Shown here one piece after another: positions 6,641 through 16,218 of a stretch of DNA of 16,391 bases. The stretch is from Paracoccaceae bacterium (GTDB taxonomy: Bacteria; Pseudomonadota; Alphaproteobacteria; Rhodobacterales; Rhodobacteraceae): assembly GCA_007119835.1 (NCBI GenBank), contig SKOX01000222.1:1-16391 (forward strand), in the 5' to 3' direction. The position numbers were made by a program, and so were the translations under genes. The notes beneath the pieces were generated by a model, which searched no databases, had not been told where the DNA came from, and saw nothing but the letters and a program-made list of their open reading frames with translations. The stretch's first letter is position 1. Every line of letters starts with the position of its first letter.

Positions 6641-8650
6641 ATGACCGACCTGCGCAAGATCATCATCGACGGCATGGAGCTCGAGGTCGACCCCAGGCTC
6701 ACGCTGCTGCAGGCCTGCGAGGAGGCGGGCGTCGAGATCCCCCGCTTCTGCTACCACGAGCGGCTGTCGATCGCCGGCAACTGCCGGATGTGCCTCGTGG
6801 AGGTGAAGGGCGGCCCGCCGAAGCCGGCCGCGTCCTGCGCGATGCAGGTCAAGGACCTCCGCCCCGGACCCGAGGGACAGCCGCCGGAGGTCATGACCAG
6901 GACCCCGATGGTCAAGAAGGCGCGGGAGGGGGTGATGGAGTTCCTGCTCATCAACCATCCCCTCGACTGCCCGATCTGCGACCAGGGCGGCGAGTGCGAC
7001 CTGCAGGACCAGGCGATGGCCTACGGCGTCGACTTCTCGCGCTACCGCGAGCCGAAGCGCGCCGCGATCGACCCCGACCTCGGCCCGCTGGTCGGCACCT
7101 GCATGACCCGCTGCATCTCCTGCACCCGCTGCGTGCGGTTCCTGACCGAGGTCGCGGGCGTGCCGGAGATGGGTCAGACGGGCCGCGGCGAGGATTCGGA
7201 GATCACCTCCTATCTCGGCGCGATGCTCACCAGCGAGTTGCAGGGCAACGTCATCGACCTCTGCCCGGTGGGCGCGCTGACCAACAAGCCCTATGCCTAC
7301 ACCGCGCGCCCGTGGGAGCTCAGGAAGACCGAGACGATCGACGTGATCGACGCGCTCGGGACCAACATCCGGGTCGACGTGCGCGGGCGCGAGGTGATGC
7401 GCATCCTGCCGCGGAACCACGACGGGGTGAACGAGGAGTGGATGGCCGACCGCTCCCGCTTCGTCTGGGACGGGCTGAGGCGCCAGCGCCTCGACCGACC
7501 CTACGTGCGCCGCGACGGCAAGCTGCACGCCGCGACCTGGGCCGAGGCGTTCGGCGCCATCGCCGAGGCCGCGCGGGGCAAGCGCTTCGCGGCGCTCGCG
7601 GGCGACCTTGCGCCCGCGGAGGCGGTCTACGCGCTCCGCGAGCTCGCCCGGGCGCTCGGCGGCACCACCGAATGCCGCGTCGACGGCGCGCGCCTGCCGG
7701 CCGGCAACCGCTCGGCCTATGTCGGTACCGCGACGATCCGCGACGTCGAGGCCGCCGACGCGATCCTGCTTATCGGCAGCAACCCGCGCAACGAGGCGCC
7801 CGTCCTCAACGCCCGCATGCGCAAGGCCTGGCTGAACGGCTGCGAGATCGCCGTGCTGGGCGAGCCGGCCGACCTCGCCTACCCGTACAGCCACCTCGGG
7901 ACCGGGCCCGCCGACCTCGACAAGGCCCGGGACGGCCTCGCCGGCGCCGAGCGACCGGTCGTCGTCGTCGGCATGGGCGCGCTGTGCCGCGCCGACGGCG
8001 GGGCGGTTCTCGGTCGAGCCATGGCGCTCGCCGGGGAGACCGGCGCGAAGCTTCTCGTCCTCCACACCGCGGCCGGCCGCGTCGGGGCGATGGATCTCGG
8101 CTTCACGACCGAGGGCGGCATGGAGGCGGCGCTCGACGGGGCCGAGGTGATCTACGCGCTCGGCGTCGACGAGGTCGACCTGCCCGACGGCGCCTTCGTC
8201 GTCTACCAGGGCAGCCATGGCGACCGCGGCGCGCACCGCGCCGACGTGATCCTGCCCGCCTGCGCCTACACCGAGGAGACCGGGATCTTCGTCAACATGG
8301 AGGGCCGCCCGCAACTGGCGAACCGCGCCGGCTTTCCGCCCGGGGACGCACGGGAGAACTGGGCGATCATCCGCGCGCTCTCGGCAGCCCTCGACGCGAC
8401 GCTGCCCTTCGATTCCGTCGCCGATCTCCGCGCCGCGATGGTCTCCGAGGTGCCGCATCTCGGCCGCATCGACCAGGTGCCGGAAAACGCATGGACGCCG
8501 CTGCCCGCAGGCGATATCACCGACCAAGCCTTCGGCAGCGTCGCGACCGACCACTATCTCGGGACGCCGATCGGCCGGGCGAGCGAGGTGATGGCGGAGA
8601 TGTCGCGGCTCTCAAGGTCGCGGAGCGCACCTCCGCTTGCGGCGGAGTAG
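6641..8650 (+). CDS. nuoG: NADH-quinone oxidoreductase subunit G (NuoG, 75-kDa)
   Basis: Largest peripheral-arm subunit; it carries electrons from NuoF/E toward NuoI. The 669-residue product has an N-terminal ferredoxin domain with [2Fe-2S] N1b ligands C37, C48, C51 and C66. A His-Cys3 site for [4Fe-4S] N5 follows (H106, C110, C113, C119). The [4Fe-4S] N4 ligands are C158, C161, C164 and C208 (TRCISCTRC and DLCPVGALT). The rest is a molybdopterin-oxidoreductase-like domain without a recognisable cofactor site. Length and layout match the mitochondrial/alphaproteobacterial type without the extra N7 cluster. An additional Cys154 lies just before the N4 motif. The ATG at 6641 is preceded by GGGGAG (6629-6634). 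nuoH begins 3 bases after the stop. Confidence 0.97.
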   Translation: MTDLRKIIIDGMELEVDPRLTLLQACEEAGVEIPRFCYHERLSIAGNCRMCLVEVKGGPPKPAASCAMQVKDLRPGPEGQPPEVMTRTPMVKKAREGVMEFLLINHPLDCPICDQGGECDLQDQAMAYGVDFSRYREPKRAAIDPDLGPLVGTCMTRCISCTRCVRFLTEVAGVPEMGQTGRGEDSEITSYLGAMLTSELQGNVIDLCPVGALTNKPYAYTARPWELRKTETIDVIDALGTNIRVDVRGREVMRILPRNHDGVNEEWMADRSRFVWDGLRRQRLDRPYVRRDGKLHAATWAEAFGAIAEAARGKRFAALAGDLAPAEAVYALRELARALGGTTECRVDGARLPAGNRSAYVGTATIRDVEAADAILLIGSNPRNEAPVLNARMRKAWLNGCEIAVLGEPADLAYPYSHLGTGPADLDKARDGLAGAERPVVVVGMGALCRADGGAVLGRAMALAGETGAKLLVLHTAAGRVGAMDLGFTTEGGMEAALDGAEVIYALGVDEVDLPDGAFVVYQGSHGDRGAHRADVILPACAYTEETGIFVNMEGRPQLANRAGFPPGDARENWAIIRALSAALDATLPFDSVADLRAAMVSEVPHLGRIDQVPENAWTPLPAGDITDQAFGSVATDHYLGTPIGRASEVMAEMSRLSRSRSAPPLAAE

Positions 8651-8653
8651 GGG

Positions 8654-9691
8654 ATGGGCGGCTTCTTCGACACCGGATTTGGGCTGGTTCTGCTCATCCT
8701 GCTGCAATGCCTCCTTGTCACGGTCTTCGTGCTCGTGAGCCTCGCCTTCCTGATGTACGCCGACCGCAAGGTCTGGGCGGCGGTGCAGCTGCGCCGGGGT
8801 CCGAACGTGGTCGGGCCCTGGGGGCTGCTGCAGTCCTTCGCGGACTTCATCAAGTACATCGTCAAGGAGGTCGTCGTCCCCGCCGGCGCCGACAAGTCGG
8901 TCTATTTCCTGGCGCCGATGATCTCCTTCGTCCTGCCGCTGGTCGCCTGGGTGGTGATCCCCTGGGGGCCGGGCTGGGTGATCTCCGACATGAACGTCGG
9001 GATCCTCTTCCTGTTCGCGATCTCGTCGATGCATGTCTACGCCATCATCATGGCCGGCTGGGCGTCGAATTCGAAGTATCCCTTCCTCGGCGGGCTGCGC
9101 TCGGCGGCGCAGATGATCTCCTACGAGGTGGCGCTCGGCTTCATCATCATCGGCGTGATCATCTCGACCGGCTCGCTCAACCTCAGCCGCATCGTCGAGG
9201 CGCAGGCGGGCGACTACTACCTGTTCTCGTGGTACTGGCTGCCGCACCTGCCGATGGTGTTCCTGTTCTTCATCTCGGCGCTGGCCGAGACGAACCGGCC
9301 GCCCTTCGACCTGCCTGAGGCCGAGGCCGAGCTCGTCGCCGGCTTCCAGGTGGAATACTCGTCGACGCCCTTCCTGCTCTTCATGATCGGAGAGCTGATG
9401 AGCGTTTTCTTCATGTGCGCCTTCATCGTGGTGCTGTTCTTCGGGGGATGGCTGTCGCCCATCCCGTTCATCCCCGACGGGCCGCACTGGATGTTCGTCA
9501 AGATGCTGGCGGTCTTCTTCCTCTTCGCCCTGGTGAAGGCAGTCGTGCCGCGTTACCGCTATGACCAGCTCATGCGGATCGGCTGGAAGGTGTTCCTGCC
9601 GCTGTCGCTCGCCTGGGTCGTCATCGTCTCGATCTTCGCCCACTACGGCATGTTCTGGGGCGCTTACCAGCGCTGGGCGATCGGCGGCTGA
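8654..9691 (+). CDS. nuoH: NADH-quinone oxidoreductase subunit H (NuoH, ND1)
   Basis: Membrane subunit at the arm junction that forms the entry of the quinone tunnel and couples quinone reduction to the proton pumps. The 345-residue product is highly hydrophobic, with about eight membrane helices. It has the ND1 signatures [10 protein letters not shown] (from residue 36), [11 protein letters not shown] (47-57) and the acidic loop [17 protein letters not shown] (212-228), followed by [15 protein letters not shown]. Length is normal. The ATG at 8654 follows GGAGTAGGGG at the nuoG stop. A 37-base gap separates it from nuoI, the largest spacing within nuoG-N. Confidence 0.98.
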   Translation: MGGFFDTGFGLVLLILLQCLLVTVFVLVSLAFLMYADRKVWAAVQLRRGPNVVGPWGLLQSFADFIKYIVKEVVVPAGADKSVYFLAPMISFVLPLVAWVVIPWGPGWVISDMNVGILFLFAISSMHVYAIIMAGWASNSKYPFLGGLRSAAQMISYEVALGFIIIGVIISTGSLNLSRIVEAQAGDYYLFSWYWLPHLPMVFLFFISALAETNRPPFDLPEAEAELVAGFQVEYSSTPFLLFMIGELMSVFFMCAFIVVLFFGGWLSPIPFIPDGPHWMFVKMLAVFFLFALVKAVVPRYRYDQLMRIGWKVFLPLSLAWVVIVSIFAHYGMFWGAYQRWAIGG

Positions 9692-9713
9692 CGCCGCGCC
9701 CGCGCCGCAACTG

Positions 9714-9721
9714 AAGGAGGG
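9714..9721 (+). promoter_or_regulatory. strong ribosome binding site that sets the nuoI GTG start
   Basis: AAGGAGGG ends 7 bases before the GTG at 9729, a near-perfect Shine-Dalgarno match. It decides for the GTG over start codons further upstream in the same open frame, which runs back into nuoH. It lies in the 37-base nuoH-nuoI gap, so nuoI probably initiates independently and not by coupling. Confidence 0.85.
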
Positions 9722-9728
9722 TTACACC

Positions 9729-10223
9729 GTGGCCTCCATCGACTGGACCCGCGCGACGCGCTACTTCCTGCTTGCCGACTTCTTCGGCGGCTTCCGCCTC
9801 GGCATGCGGTACTTCTTCAAGCCGAAGACGACAGTGAACTACCCGCACGAGAAGGGTCCGCTCTCGCCGCGCTTCCGCGGCGAGCTGGCGCTCCGGCGCT
9901 ACGCCAACGGCGAGGAGCGCTGCATCGCCTGCAAGCTCTGCGAGGCGATCTGCCCGGCGCAGGCGATCACCATCGAGGCCGAGCCGCGCGACGACGGCTC
10001 GCGGCGGACGACGCGCTACGACGTCGACATGACGAAGTGCATCTACTGCGGCTTCTGCCAGGAGGCCTGCCCGGTCGATGCCATCGTGCTCGGCCAGAAC
10101 TTCGAGTTCTCGACCGAGACCCGCGAGGAACTGTTCTACAACAAGGACCGGCTGCTCGCGAGCGGCGACCGCTGGGAGCCCGAGCTCGCCCGCAACCTCG
10201 AGCTCGACGCGCCGTACCGATAG
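9729..10223 (+). CDS. nuoI: NADH-quinone oxidoreductase subunit I (NuoI, 23-kDa)
   Basis: Peripheral-arm ferredoxin-like subunit (TYKY homologue) carrying two [4Fe-4S] clusters, N6a and N6b, which pass electrons to N2 in NuoB. The 164-residue product has an N-terminal amphipathic region that contacts the membrane arm ([16 protein letters not shown]). Two classic CxxCxxCxxxCP motifs follow: C65, C68, C71, C75 and C104, C107, C110, C114. Between them is [19 protein letters not shown], typical of the family. The GTG start at 9729 is supported by AAGGAGGG at 9714-9721. The AGGGAG for nuoJ overlaps its stop codon. Confidence 0.97.
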   Translation: MASIDWTRATRYFLLADFFGGFRLGMRYFFKPKTTVNYPHEKGPLSPRFRGELALRRYANGEERCIACKLCEAICPAQAITIEAEPRDDGSRRTTRYDVDMTKCIYCGFCQEACPVDAIVLGQNFEFSTETREELFYNKDRLLASGDRWEPELARNLELDAPYR

Positions 10224-10233
10224 GGAGCTGCCC

Positions 10234-10848
10234 ATGACCGCCGCGGTCGTCGCCTTCTACTTCTTCTCCGCCGTGGCGGTGCTGTCGGGGTTCCTCGTCA
10301 TAACGGCGCGGAACCCGGTGCATTCGGTCCTCTGGCTGATCCTCGCCTTTTTCGCCGCGGCAGGCCTCTTCGTGCTGCTCGGGGCGGAGTTCCTCGCGAT
10401 GATCATGCTGATCGTCTATGTCGGCGCGGTCGCGGTGCTCTTCCTCTTCGTCGTCATGATGCTCGACGTCGATTTCGCGGCGCTCAAGGCGGGCATGTCG
10501 CGGTTCATTCCGGTGGGCGTGCTCTTCGGCCTCGTGCTGCTCGGCATCCTCTATCTCGCCTTCTCCGACTGGCAGGCGAGCGAGGAGGTGCTGGCACTCC
10601 GCGGCGTCGTCGCGCCCCCGCCCGAGCAGGTCGAGAACACCGTGGCGCTCGGCACCGTGCTCTACTCCCGCTACATCTTCGTCTTCCAGATGTCGGGCAT
10701 CATCCTTCTGGTCGCCATGGTCGGCGCGATCGTGCTGACGCTGCGGCATCGCGAGGGCGTCAAGCGGCAGGACGTGCTCAAGCAAATGTACCGTGATCCG
10801 AAGCAGGCAGTCAGCCTCAAGGACGTGAAGCCGGGGCAGGGACTATGA
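10234..10848 (+). CDS. nuoJ: NADH-quinone oxidoreductase subunit J (NuoJ, ND6)
   Basis: Membrane-arm subunit (ND6 homologue) with five predicted helices, involved in transmitting conformational change from the quinone site to the antiporter-like subunits. In the 204-residue product, NPVHSVLWL (27-35) follows helix 1. Glu52 precedes the conserved third helix with [16 protein letters not shown] (61-76), the segment that forms a pi-bulge in known structures. The soluble C-terminal tail is basic. The ATG at 10234 has AGGGAG at 10222-10227. The frame is open further upstream inside nuoI but reads there as shadow sequence. Its stop overlaps the nuoK start (ATGA, 10845-10848). Confidence 0.96.
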   Translation: MTAAVVAFYFFSAVAVLSGFLVITARNPVHSVLWLILAFFAAAGLFVLLGAEFLAMIMLIVYVGAVAVLFLFVVMMLDVDFAALKAGMSRFIPVGVLFGLVLLGILYLAFSDWQASEEVLALRGVVAPPPEQVENTVALGTVLYSRYIFVFQMSGIILLVAMVGAIVLTLRHREGVKRQDVLKQMYRDPKQAVSLKDVKPGQGL

Positions 10849-11150
10849 TCGGCATCGAGCATTACCTCACGGTGGCGGCGATCATGTTCGTCACCGGCAT
10901 CTTCGGCATCTTCCTGAACCGGAAGAACGTCATCATCATCCTGATGTCGATCGAGCTCATGCTGCTCGCGGTCAACATCAATCTCGTCGCCTTCTCGGCA
11001 CACTTGGGCGATCTCGTCGGCCAGGTCTTCACGCTTTTCGTCCTGACCGTGGCCGCCGCCGAGGCCGCGATCGGCCTCGCGATTCTCGTCTGCTTCTTCC
11101 GGAACCGGGGCACGATCGCGGTCGAGGACATCAACGTGATGCGGGGCTGA
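10845..11150 (+). CDS. nuoK: NADH-quinone oxidoreductase subunit K (NuoK, ND4L)
   Basis: Small membrane-arm subunit (ND4L homologue) with three helices that, with NuoJ and NuoA, links the quinone module to the pumps. The 101-residue product has the conserved membrane glutamates Glu37 ([18 protein letters not shown]) and Glu73 ([13 protein letters not shown]), equivalent to E. coli Glu36 and Glu72, which are essential for proton transfer. The ATG overlaps the nuoJ stop by 4 bases, so it is likely translated by coupling. The spacing to nuoL is 4 bases. Confidence 0.98.
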   Translation: MIGIEHYLTVAAIMFVTGIFGIFLNRKNVIIILMSIELMLLAVNINLVAFSAHLGDLVGQVFTLFVLTVAAAEAAIGLAILVCFFRNRGTIAVEDINVMRG

Positions 11151-11154
11151 GCCG

Positions 11155-13122
11155 ATGACCACGATCATCCTGTTCGCGCCGCTGGTCGGTGCCCTTCTCT
11201 GCGGCTTCGGCTGGCGGTTCTTCGGCGAGCGTCCGGCGCAGATCATCGCGACCGCGCTGCTCTTCGTGTCGATGATCCTGTCGTGGATCGTCTTCTTCAC
11301 CTTCGATCCGGCCGGGCCGACGACGGTCACGCTGTTCCGCTGGATCGAAAGCGGCACGCTGGCGGCCGACTGGGCGGTGCGGCTCGACACGCTGACCGCG
11401 ATCATGCTCGTCGTGATCACGACGGTCTCGGCCTTCGTGCACCTCTACTCGTTCGGCTACATGGAGCACGACGAGAACTGGAAGCAAGGCGAGGTCTACA
11501 AGCCGCGCTTCTTCGCCTATCTCTCGCTCTTCACCTTCGCCATGCTGATGCTGGTGACCGCGGACAACCTCGTCCAGCTGTTCTTCGGCTGGGAAGGCGT
11601 CGGCCTCGCCTCGTACCTGCTGATCGGCTTCTACTACCGAAAGGCGAGCGCGAACAACGCGGCCATCAAGGCCTTCGTGATGAACCGTGTCGGCGACTTC
11701 GGCTTCGTGCTCGCCATCGTCGCGATCTACTTCATGGTCGACAGCGTGCGGTTCGAGGACATCTTCGCCGCCGCCCCGGGCCTCGCCGACCAGACGATGA
11801 CCTTCCTCTGGCGCGAGTGGAATGCCGTCGAGGTGATCTCGGTCCTGCTGTTCATCGGCGCCATGGGCAAGTCGGCGCAGCTCTTCCTCCACACCTGGCT
11901 GCCCGACGCCATGGAGGGCCCGACGCCGGTCTCCGCCCTCATCCACGCCGCCACCATGGTGACGGCGGGCGTCTTCCTCGTCTGCCGCATGTCGCCGATC
12001 CTCGAGTGGGCGCCGAGCGCGCTCGCCTTCATCACCTACATCGGCGCGCTGACCGCGTTCTTCGCCGCGACGATCGGCCTCGTGCAGACCGACATCAAGC
12101 GGGTGATCGCCTGGTCGACCTGCTCGCAGCTCGGCTTCATGTTCGCCGCCGCCGGCGTCGGCGCCTACCCGGTGGCGATGTTCCACCTCTTCACCCATGC
12201 CTGGTTCAAGGCGCTCTTGTTCCTCGGCGCGGGCTCGGTCATCCACGCGATGCATCACGAGCAGGACATGCGCAACTACGGCGGCCTGCGCGACAAGATC
12301 CCCTACACCTTCTGGGGGATGGTCGTCGGCACGCTCGCCATCACCGGCGTCGGCATTCCGCTCACCCACTACGGCTTCGCGGGCTTCCTGTCGAAGGACG
12401 CGGTCATCGAGAGCGTCTGGGCCGGCGGCACCACCGCGGCTGGCCTCGCCTTCTGGCTCCTGCTCGCCGCGGCTGTCATGACCGCCTTCTACTCCTGGCG
12501 GCTGATCTTCCTCACCTTCTTCGGCGAGCCGCGCGGCGACAAGCACACCCACGACCACGCGCACGAGAGCCCGCTCAGCATGCTGATCCCGCTCGGCGTG
12601 CTGGGCTTGGGCGCGCTCTTCTCGGGCATGCTCTGGTACGGCAGCTTCTTCGGCGACGGCTACCAGGAATTCTTCGGCGCCTCGGTGTTCTTCCGGCCGG
12701 AAAACACCGTCATTCACGACGCCCATTACGCGCCGGCCTGGGTCGTGGTCTCGCCCTTCATCGCGATGATCATCGGCTTCCTGGTAGCGCTATGGTTCTA
12801 CATCCTGAACCCGGCGCTGCCGGGCCAGATCGCCCGCAACCAGGAAGTGCTCTACAACTTCCTGCTCAACCGCTGGTACTTCGACGAGCTCTACGACCGC
12901 CTTTTCGTCCGGCCGGCCCTGTGGCTCGGCACGACGCTCTGGAAGGGCGGCGACGGCCGGACGATCGATGGCTTCCTCAACGGCGTGGCCATGGGGGTGG
13001 TGCCTTACTTCACCCGCCTCGCGGGCCGTGCCCAGTCGGGCTACCTCTTCCACTACGCCTTCGCGATGTTCCTCGGCCTCGTCGTGCTCATCGTGGTCCT
13101 CGCGATAGCCGGGAACCGCTGA
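11155..13122 (+). CDS. nuoL: NADH-quinone oxidoreductase subunit L (NuoL, ND5)
   Basis: Distal antiporter-like proton-pumping subunit (ND5 homologue) with the long lateral helix that braces the membrane arm. The 655-residue product is within the family range, though shorter than the roughly 700 residues I recall for Rhodobacter/Paracoccus. The pump residues are present: Glu147 in [13 protein letters not shown] and Lys239 in [19 protein letters not shown], followed by [17 protein letters not shown] short histidine-rich loop (HTHDHAHE, 464-471) precedes the C-terminal part. The final hydrophobic helix is about residues 631-653. The ATG at 11155 has only a weak ribosome site (GGGGCTGAG), so coupling to nuoK is likely. 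Confidence 0.98.
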   Translation: MTTIILFAPLVGALLCGFGWRFFGERPAQIIATALLFVSMILSWIVFFTFDPAGPTTVTLFRWIESGTLAADWAVRLDTLTAIMLVVITTVSAFVHLYSFGYMEHDENWKQGEVYKPRFFAYLSLFTFAMLMLVTADNLVQLFFGWEGVGLASYLLIGFYYRKASANNAAIKAFVMNRVGDFGFVLAIVAIYFMVDSVRFEDIFAAAPGLADQTMTFLWREWNAVEVISVLLFIGAMGKSAQLFLHTWLPDAMEGPTPVSALIHAATMVTAGVFLVCRMSPILEWAPSALAFITYIGALTAFFAATIGLVQTDIKRVIAWSTCSQLGFMFAAAGVGAYPVAMFHLFTHAWFKALLFLGAGSVIHAMHHEQDMRNYGGLRDKIPYTFWGMVVGTLAITGVGIPLTHYGFAGFLSKDAVIESVWAGGTTAAGLAFWLLLAAAVMTAFYSWRLIFLTFFGEPRGDKHTHDHAHESPLSMLIPLGVLGLGALFSGMLWYGSFFGDGYQEFFGASVFFRPENTVIHDAHYAPAWVVVSPFIAMIIGFLVALWFYILNPALPGQIARNQEVLYNFLLNRWYFDELYDRLFVRPALWLGTTLWKGGDGRTIDGFLNGVAMGVVPYFTRLAGRAQSGYLFHYAFAMFLGLVVLIVVLAIAGNR

Positions 13123-13123
13123 A

Positions 13124-14659
13124 ATGCAGAACCTCCTGTCGCTCATCACCTTCCTGCCGCTGATCGGCGCGGTCGTCCTGCTCGTGTTCCTGCGCGGCGA
13201 CGACGAGGACGCGCAGAACAACGCCAAGCTGCTGGCGCTCTTCACCACGACGGCGACCTTCCTGCTGTCGCTCTTCGTCCTCTTCGGCTTCGACCCCTCC
13301 GACACCGGCTTCCAGTTCGTCGAGGAGACGGCTTGGATCGGCGGGCTCACCTACAAGCTCGGCGTCGACGGCATCTCGGTGCTCTTCGTGATGCTGACGA
13401 CGTTCCTGATGCCGATCACCATCGGCGCCTGCTGGACGGTGAAGGAGCGGGTCAAGGAGTACATGGTCGCCTTCCTGATCCTCGAGACCTTCATGCTCGG
13501 GGTGTTCGTGGCGCTCGACCTCGTGCTGTTCTACGTGTTCTTCGAAGGCTCCCTGATCCCGATGTTCCTGATCATCGGAATCTGGGGCGGCAAGGACCGG
13601 ATCTACGCGGCCTTCAAGTTCTTCCTCTACACCTTCTTCGGCTCGGTCTTCATGCTCGTCGCGATGATCGCGATGTACATGGACGCCGGTACCACCGACA
13701 TCCCGACGCTGCTGACCCACCAGTTTTCCTCGGAGCCCGTTCGGATCCTCGGGCTGACCGTGATGGGCGGCGCGCAGCTCCTCCTCTTCCTCGCCTTCTT
13801 CGCCTCCTTCGCGGTCAAGATGCCGATGTGGCCGGTCCACACCTGGCTGCCCGACGCCCACGTCCAGGCGCCGACCGCGGGCTCGGTGATCCTGGCCGCG
13901 ATCCTGCTCAAGATGGGCGGCTACGGCTTCCTGCGCTTCTCTGTGCCGATGTTCCCGGTGGCGACCGACATGATGCAGGACTTCGTGTTCCTGCTGTCGG
14001 TGATCGCGGTGATCTACACCTCGCTCGTCGCGCTGATGCAGGAGGACATGAAGAAGCTGATCGCCTATTCGTCGGTCGCCCACATGGGCTTCGTGACCAT
14101 GGGCATCTTCGCGGCGAACCAGCAGGGGATCGACGGCGCGATCTTCCAGATGATTTCCCACGGCTTCATCTCGGGCGCGCTCTTCCTCATCGTCGGCGTC
14201 ATCTACGACCGGATGCACACGCGCGACATCGCGGCCTATGGCGGCCTCGTGCTGAGGATGCCGGTCTACGCGCTGGTGTTCATGCTCTTCACCATGGCGA
14301 ATGTCGGCCTGCCGGGCACGTCGGGCTTCGTCGGCGAGTTCCTGACGCTCGCGGGTGCATTCCAGGTTTCGACCTGGGCGGCCTTCGGGGCGGCGATCGG
14401 CGTGATCCTGTCGGCGGGTTACGCGCTCTGGCTCTACCGCCGTGTGGTCTTCGGCGACCTGATCAAGGAGAGCCTGCGGTCGATCTCCGACATGGACCGC
14501 CGCGAGAAGGCGCTCTTCGCGCCGCTGGTCGCGGCGACGCTGATCCTCGGCGTCTACCCGGCGCTGGTGCTCGACGTGATCGGGCCGACGGTGGCGGCGC
14601 TGATCGAGAATTACGAGCTGGCGCTGGCCGAGGCCGGCGTGCGGCTGGCGCAGAACTGA
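13124..14659 (+). CDS. nuoM: NADH-quinone oxidoreductase subunit M (NuoM, ND4)
   Basis: Antiporter-like proton-pumping subunit (ND4 homologue) in the middle of the membrane arm. The 511-residue product has about 14 membrane helices and normal length. Glu141 ([20 protein letters not shown]) and Lys232 ([20 protein letters not shown]) are the key pump residues, and a further conserved block is [18 protein letters not shown]. The ATG at 13124 starts one base after the nuoL stop and lacks a clear Shine-Dalgarno sequence, which points to translational coupling. The C-terminus lies about 10 bases from nuoN. Confidence 0.98.
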   Translation: MQNLLSLITFLPLIGAVVLLVFLRGDDEDAQNNAKLLALFTTTATFLLSLFVLFGFDPSDTGFQFVEETAWIGGLTYKLGVDGISVLFVMLTTFLMPITIGACWTVKERVKEYMVAFLILETFMLGVFVALDLVLFYVFFEGSLIPMFLIIGIWGGKDRIYAAFKFFLYTFFGSVFMLVAMIAMYMDAGTTDIPTLLTHQFSSEPVRILGLTVMGGAQLLLFLAFFASFAVKMPMWPVHTWLPDAHVQAPTAGSVILAAILLKMGGYGFLRFSVPMFPVATDMMQDFVFLLSVIAVIYTSLVALMQEDMKKLIAYSSVAHMGFVTMGIFAANQQGIDGAIFQMISHGFISGALFLIVGVIYDRMHTRDIAAYGGLVLRMPVYALVFMLFTMANVGLPGTSGFVGEFLTLAGAFQVSTWAAFGAAIGVILSAGYALWLYRRVVFGDLIKESLRSISDMDRREKALFAPLVAATLILGVYPALVLDVIGPTVAALIENYELALAEAGVRLAQN

Positions 14660-14669
14660 GGGCAGGCCC

Positions 14670-16112
14670 ATGATCTCCCACGACCTCTCGGTCGTCGCTC
14701 CGGAAGTCGCCCTCGCGGTCTACGCGATGGCCGCCCTGATGTGGGGCGTCTTCACCAAGCCGGGCGAGGCCGACCGCACGATCGTCTACGTCACGGCCGG
14801 CGTCCTCGCCGTCGTCGGCCTGTGGATTGCGGCCGGAGAGGCCGGCACGCGTTTTGCCTTCCACGGGTCGTTCGTCGACGACGGCTTCTCGCGCTTCGCC
14901 AAGGTCCTGATCCTGTTCGGCGCCGCCGCGACGCTCGCCATGGCCGAGAGCTACCTGTCGAAGACCGGCCTGCTCAAGTTCGAGTTCCCGGTCCTCATCA
15001 CGCTCGCCTCGGTCGGCATGATGACGATGGTCTCGGCCAACGACCTCATCGTGCTCTACATGGGGCTCGAGCTCACGTCGCTGTCGTCATACGTCGTAGC
15101 CGCCTTCCGTCGCGACAGCGCGCGCGCGACCGAGGCGGGGCTGAAATACTTCATGCTCGGCGCGCTCGCCTCCGGCCTTCTGCTCTACGGCGCGTCGCTT
15201 ACCTACGGCTTTACCGGCACGACGCTGTTCGAGGGCATCGCGAGCGTGGTGGACCAGCCCGAGCCGATCTCGCTCGGCCTGCTCTTCGGCCTCGTCTTCC
15301 TCGTCGCCGGCATCGCGTTCAAGGTCTCGGCCGTGCCCTTCCACATGTGGACGCCGGACGTCTACGAGGGCTCGCCCACGCCGGTGACCGCCTTCTTCTC
15401 CACCGCGCCCAAGGTCGCGGCCGCCGCCATGCTCGCCCGTCTCCTGCTCGACGCCTTCGCCGGCGCCGTGGCCGACTGGCAGCAGATCCTCGCCTTCCTG
15501 TCGGTCGCCTCGATGTTCCTCGGCGCTGTCGCCGCCATCGGCCAGCGCAACATCAAGCGGCTGATGGCCTACTCGTCGATCACCCACATGGGCTTCGTGC
15601 TCATGGGACTCGCCGCGGGCACGGAGGCCGGCGCCACCGCGCTGCTGATCTACCTCACGATCTACGTGGTGATGAATGTCGGCGTCTTCGCCTTCATCCT
15701 GAACATGGAGAAGGACGGCAAGCCGGTCACCGACATCGCCGCCCTCGGCCTCTACTCCCGGCGCGAGCCGGGGCGCGCGGCGGCACTCGCGGTGCTGATG
15801 TTCTCGCTCGCGGGCGTGCCGCCGCTGGTCGGCTTCTTCGGCAAGTTCTACGTGCTGGTCGCCGCCGTGGACGCCGGCCTCGTCTGGCTGGCGGTCGCCG
15901 GCGTGATCGCCGCGGTCATCGCGGCCTTCTACTATCTGCGCATCGTCTACCTGATGTATTTCGCGGAGCCGACCGAGGCGCTCGACGGCCGGATGCCGGC
16001 GCTGCACGGCGCCTTCCTCGCGGGTTCGGCGCTCCTGATGATCTTCGGGATCGTGAACCTTTTCGGGATCGACGGCGCGGCCGCCACCGCCGCCGCCGCC
16101 CTGGTGCGGTGA
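14670..16112 (+). CDS. nuoN: NADH-quinone oxidoreductase subunit N (NuoN, ND2)
   Basis: Antiporter-like proton-pumping subunit (ND2 homologue), next to NuoK in the membrane arm. The 480-residue product has about 14 helices. Glu134 ([19 protein letters not shown]), Lys218 ([20 protein letters not shown]) and Lys248 ([12 protein letters not shown]) match the essential residues of the family. [20 protein letters not shown] is the conserved helix-12 region. The ATG at 14670 has GAGGGCAGG (14658-14666), overlapping the nuoM stop. It is the last nuo gene, and the coding strand continues after a gap of about 105 bases with birA. Confidence 0.98.
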   Translation: MISHDLSVVAPEVALAVYAMAALMWGVFTKPGEADRTIVYVTAGVLAVVGLWIAAGEAGTRFAFHGSFVDDGFSRFAKVLILFGAAATLAMAESYLSKTGLLKFEFPVLITLASVGMMTMVSANDLIVLYMGLELTSLSSYVVAAFRRDSARATEAGLKYFMLGALASGLLLYGASLTYGFTGTTLFEGIASVVDQPEPISLGLLFGLVFLVAGIAFKVSAVPFHMWTPDVYEGSPTPVTAFFSTAPKVAAAAMLARLLLDAFAGAVADWQQILAFLSVASMFLGAVAAIGQRNIKRLMAYSSITHMGFVLMGLAAGTEAGATALLIYLTIYVVMNVGVFAFILNMEKDGKPVTDIAALGLYSRREPGRAAALAVLMFSLAGVPPLVGFFGKFYVLVAAVDAGLVWLAVAGVIAAVIAAFYYLRIVYLMYFAEPTEALDGRMPALHGAFLAGSALLMIFGIVNLFGIDGAAATAAAALVR

Positions 16113-16218
16113 GCGGCCGCAACCGCGGCGGCGTCGCACCCTCGGTCGGAAGCTGCGCGGGGAGCTTCGCGAAGATAAGGGTCTGTCCGGTTCTCACGGT
16201 CGAAGATCGCGCATTCCG
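16113..16218 (+). other. intergenic region nuoN-birA with weak competing hairpins
   Basis: This is the largest gene-free stretch in the window. It contains GAAGCT (16149-16154) complementary to AGCTTC (16163-16168), with an 8-base loop. The second arm also belongs to the palindrome CTTCGCGAAG (16165-16174), so the two hairpins exclude each other. No T-tract follows, so it is not a convincing intrinsic terminator, and no clear -35/-10 promoter pair is visible. It may be a partial terminator or spacer; transcription may simply continue into birA. Confidence 0.35.

Noticed and set aside
6554..8554. 666-residue open frame on the - strand opposite nuoG
   Set aside because: Same reasoning: the composition is that of a codon shadow, and the opposite strand encodes an intact NuoG with all Fe-S ligands.
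6790..9318. 842-residue + strand frame overlapping nuoG and nuoH
   Set aside because: Arg/Ala/Gly/Pro-rich shadow frame without recognisable motifs, overlapping two certain genes.
11283..13163. 626-residue + strand frame inside nuoL
   Set aside because: Arg/His/Ala/Leu-rich shadow of nuoL; the real frame has all ND5 features.
16149..16168. intrinsic terminator after nuoN
   Set aside because: A 6-bp stem with an 8-base loop but no following T-tract; too weak to call a terminator.
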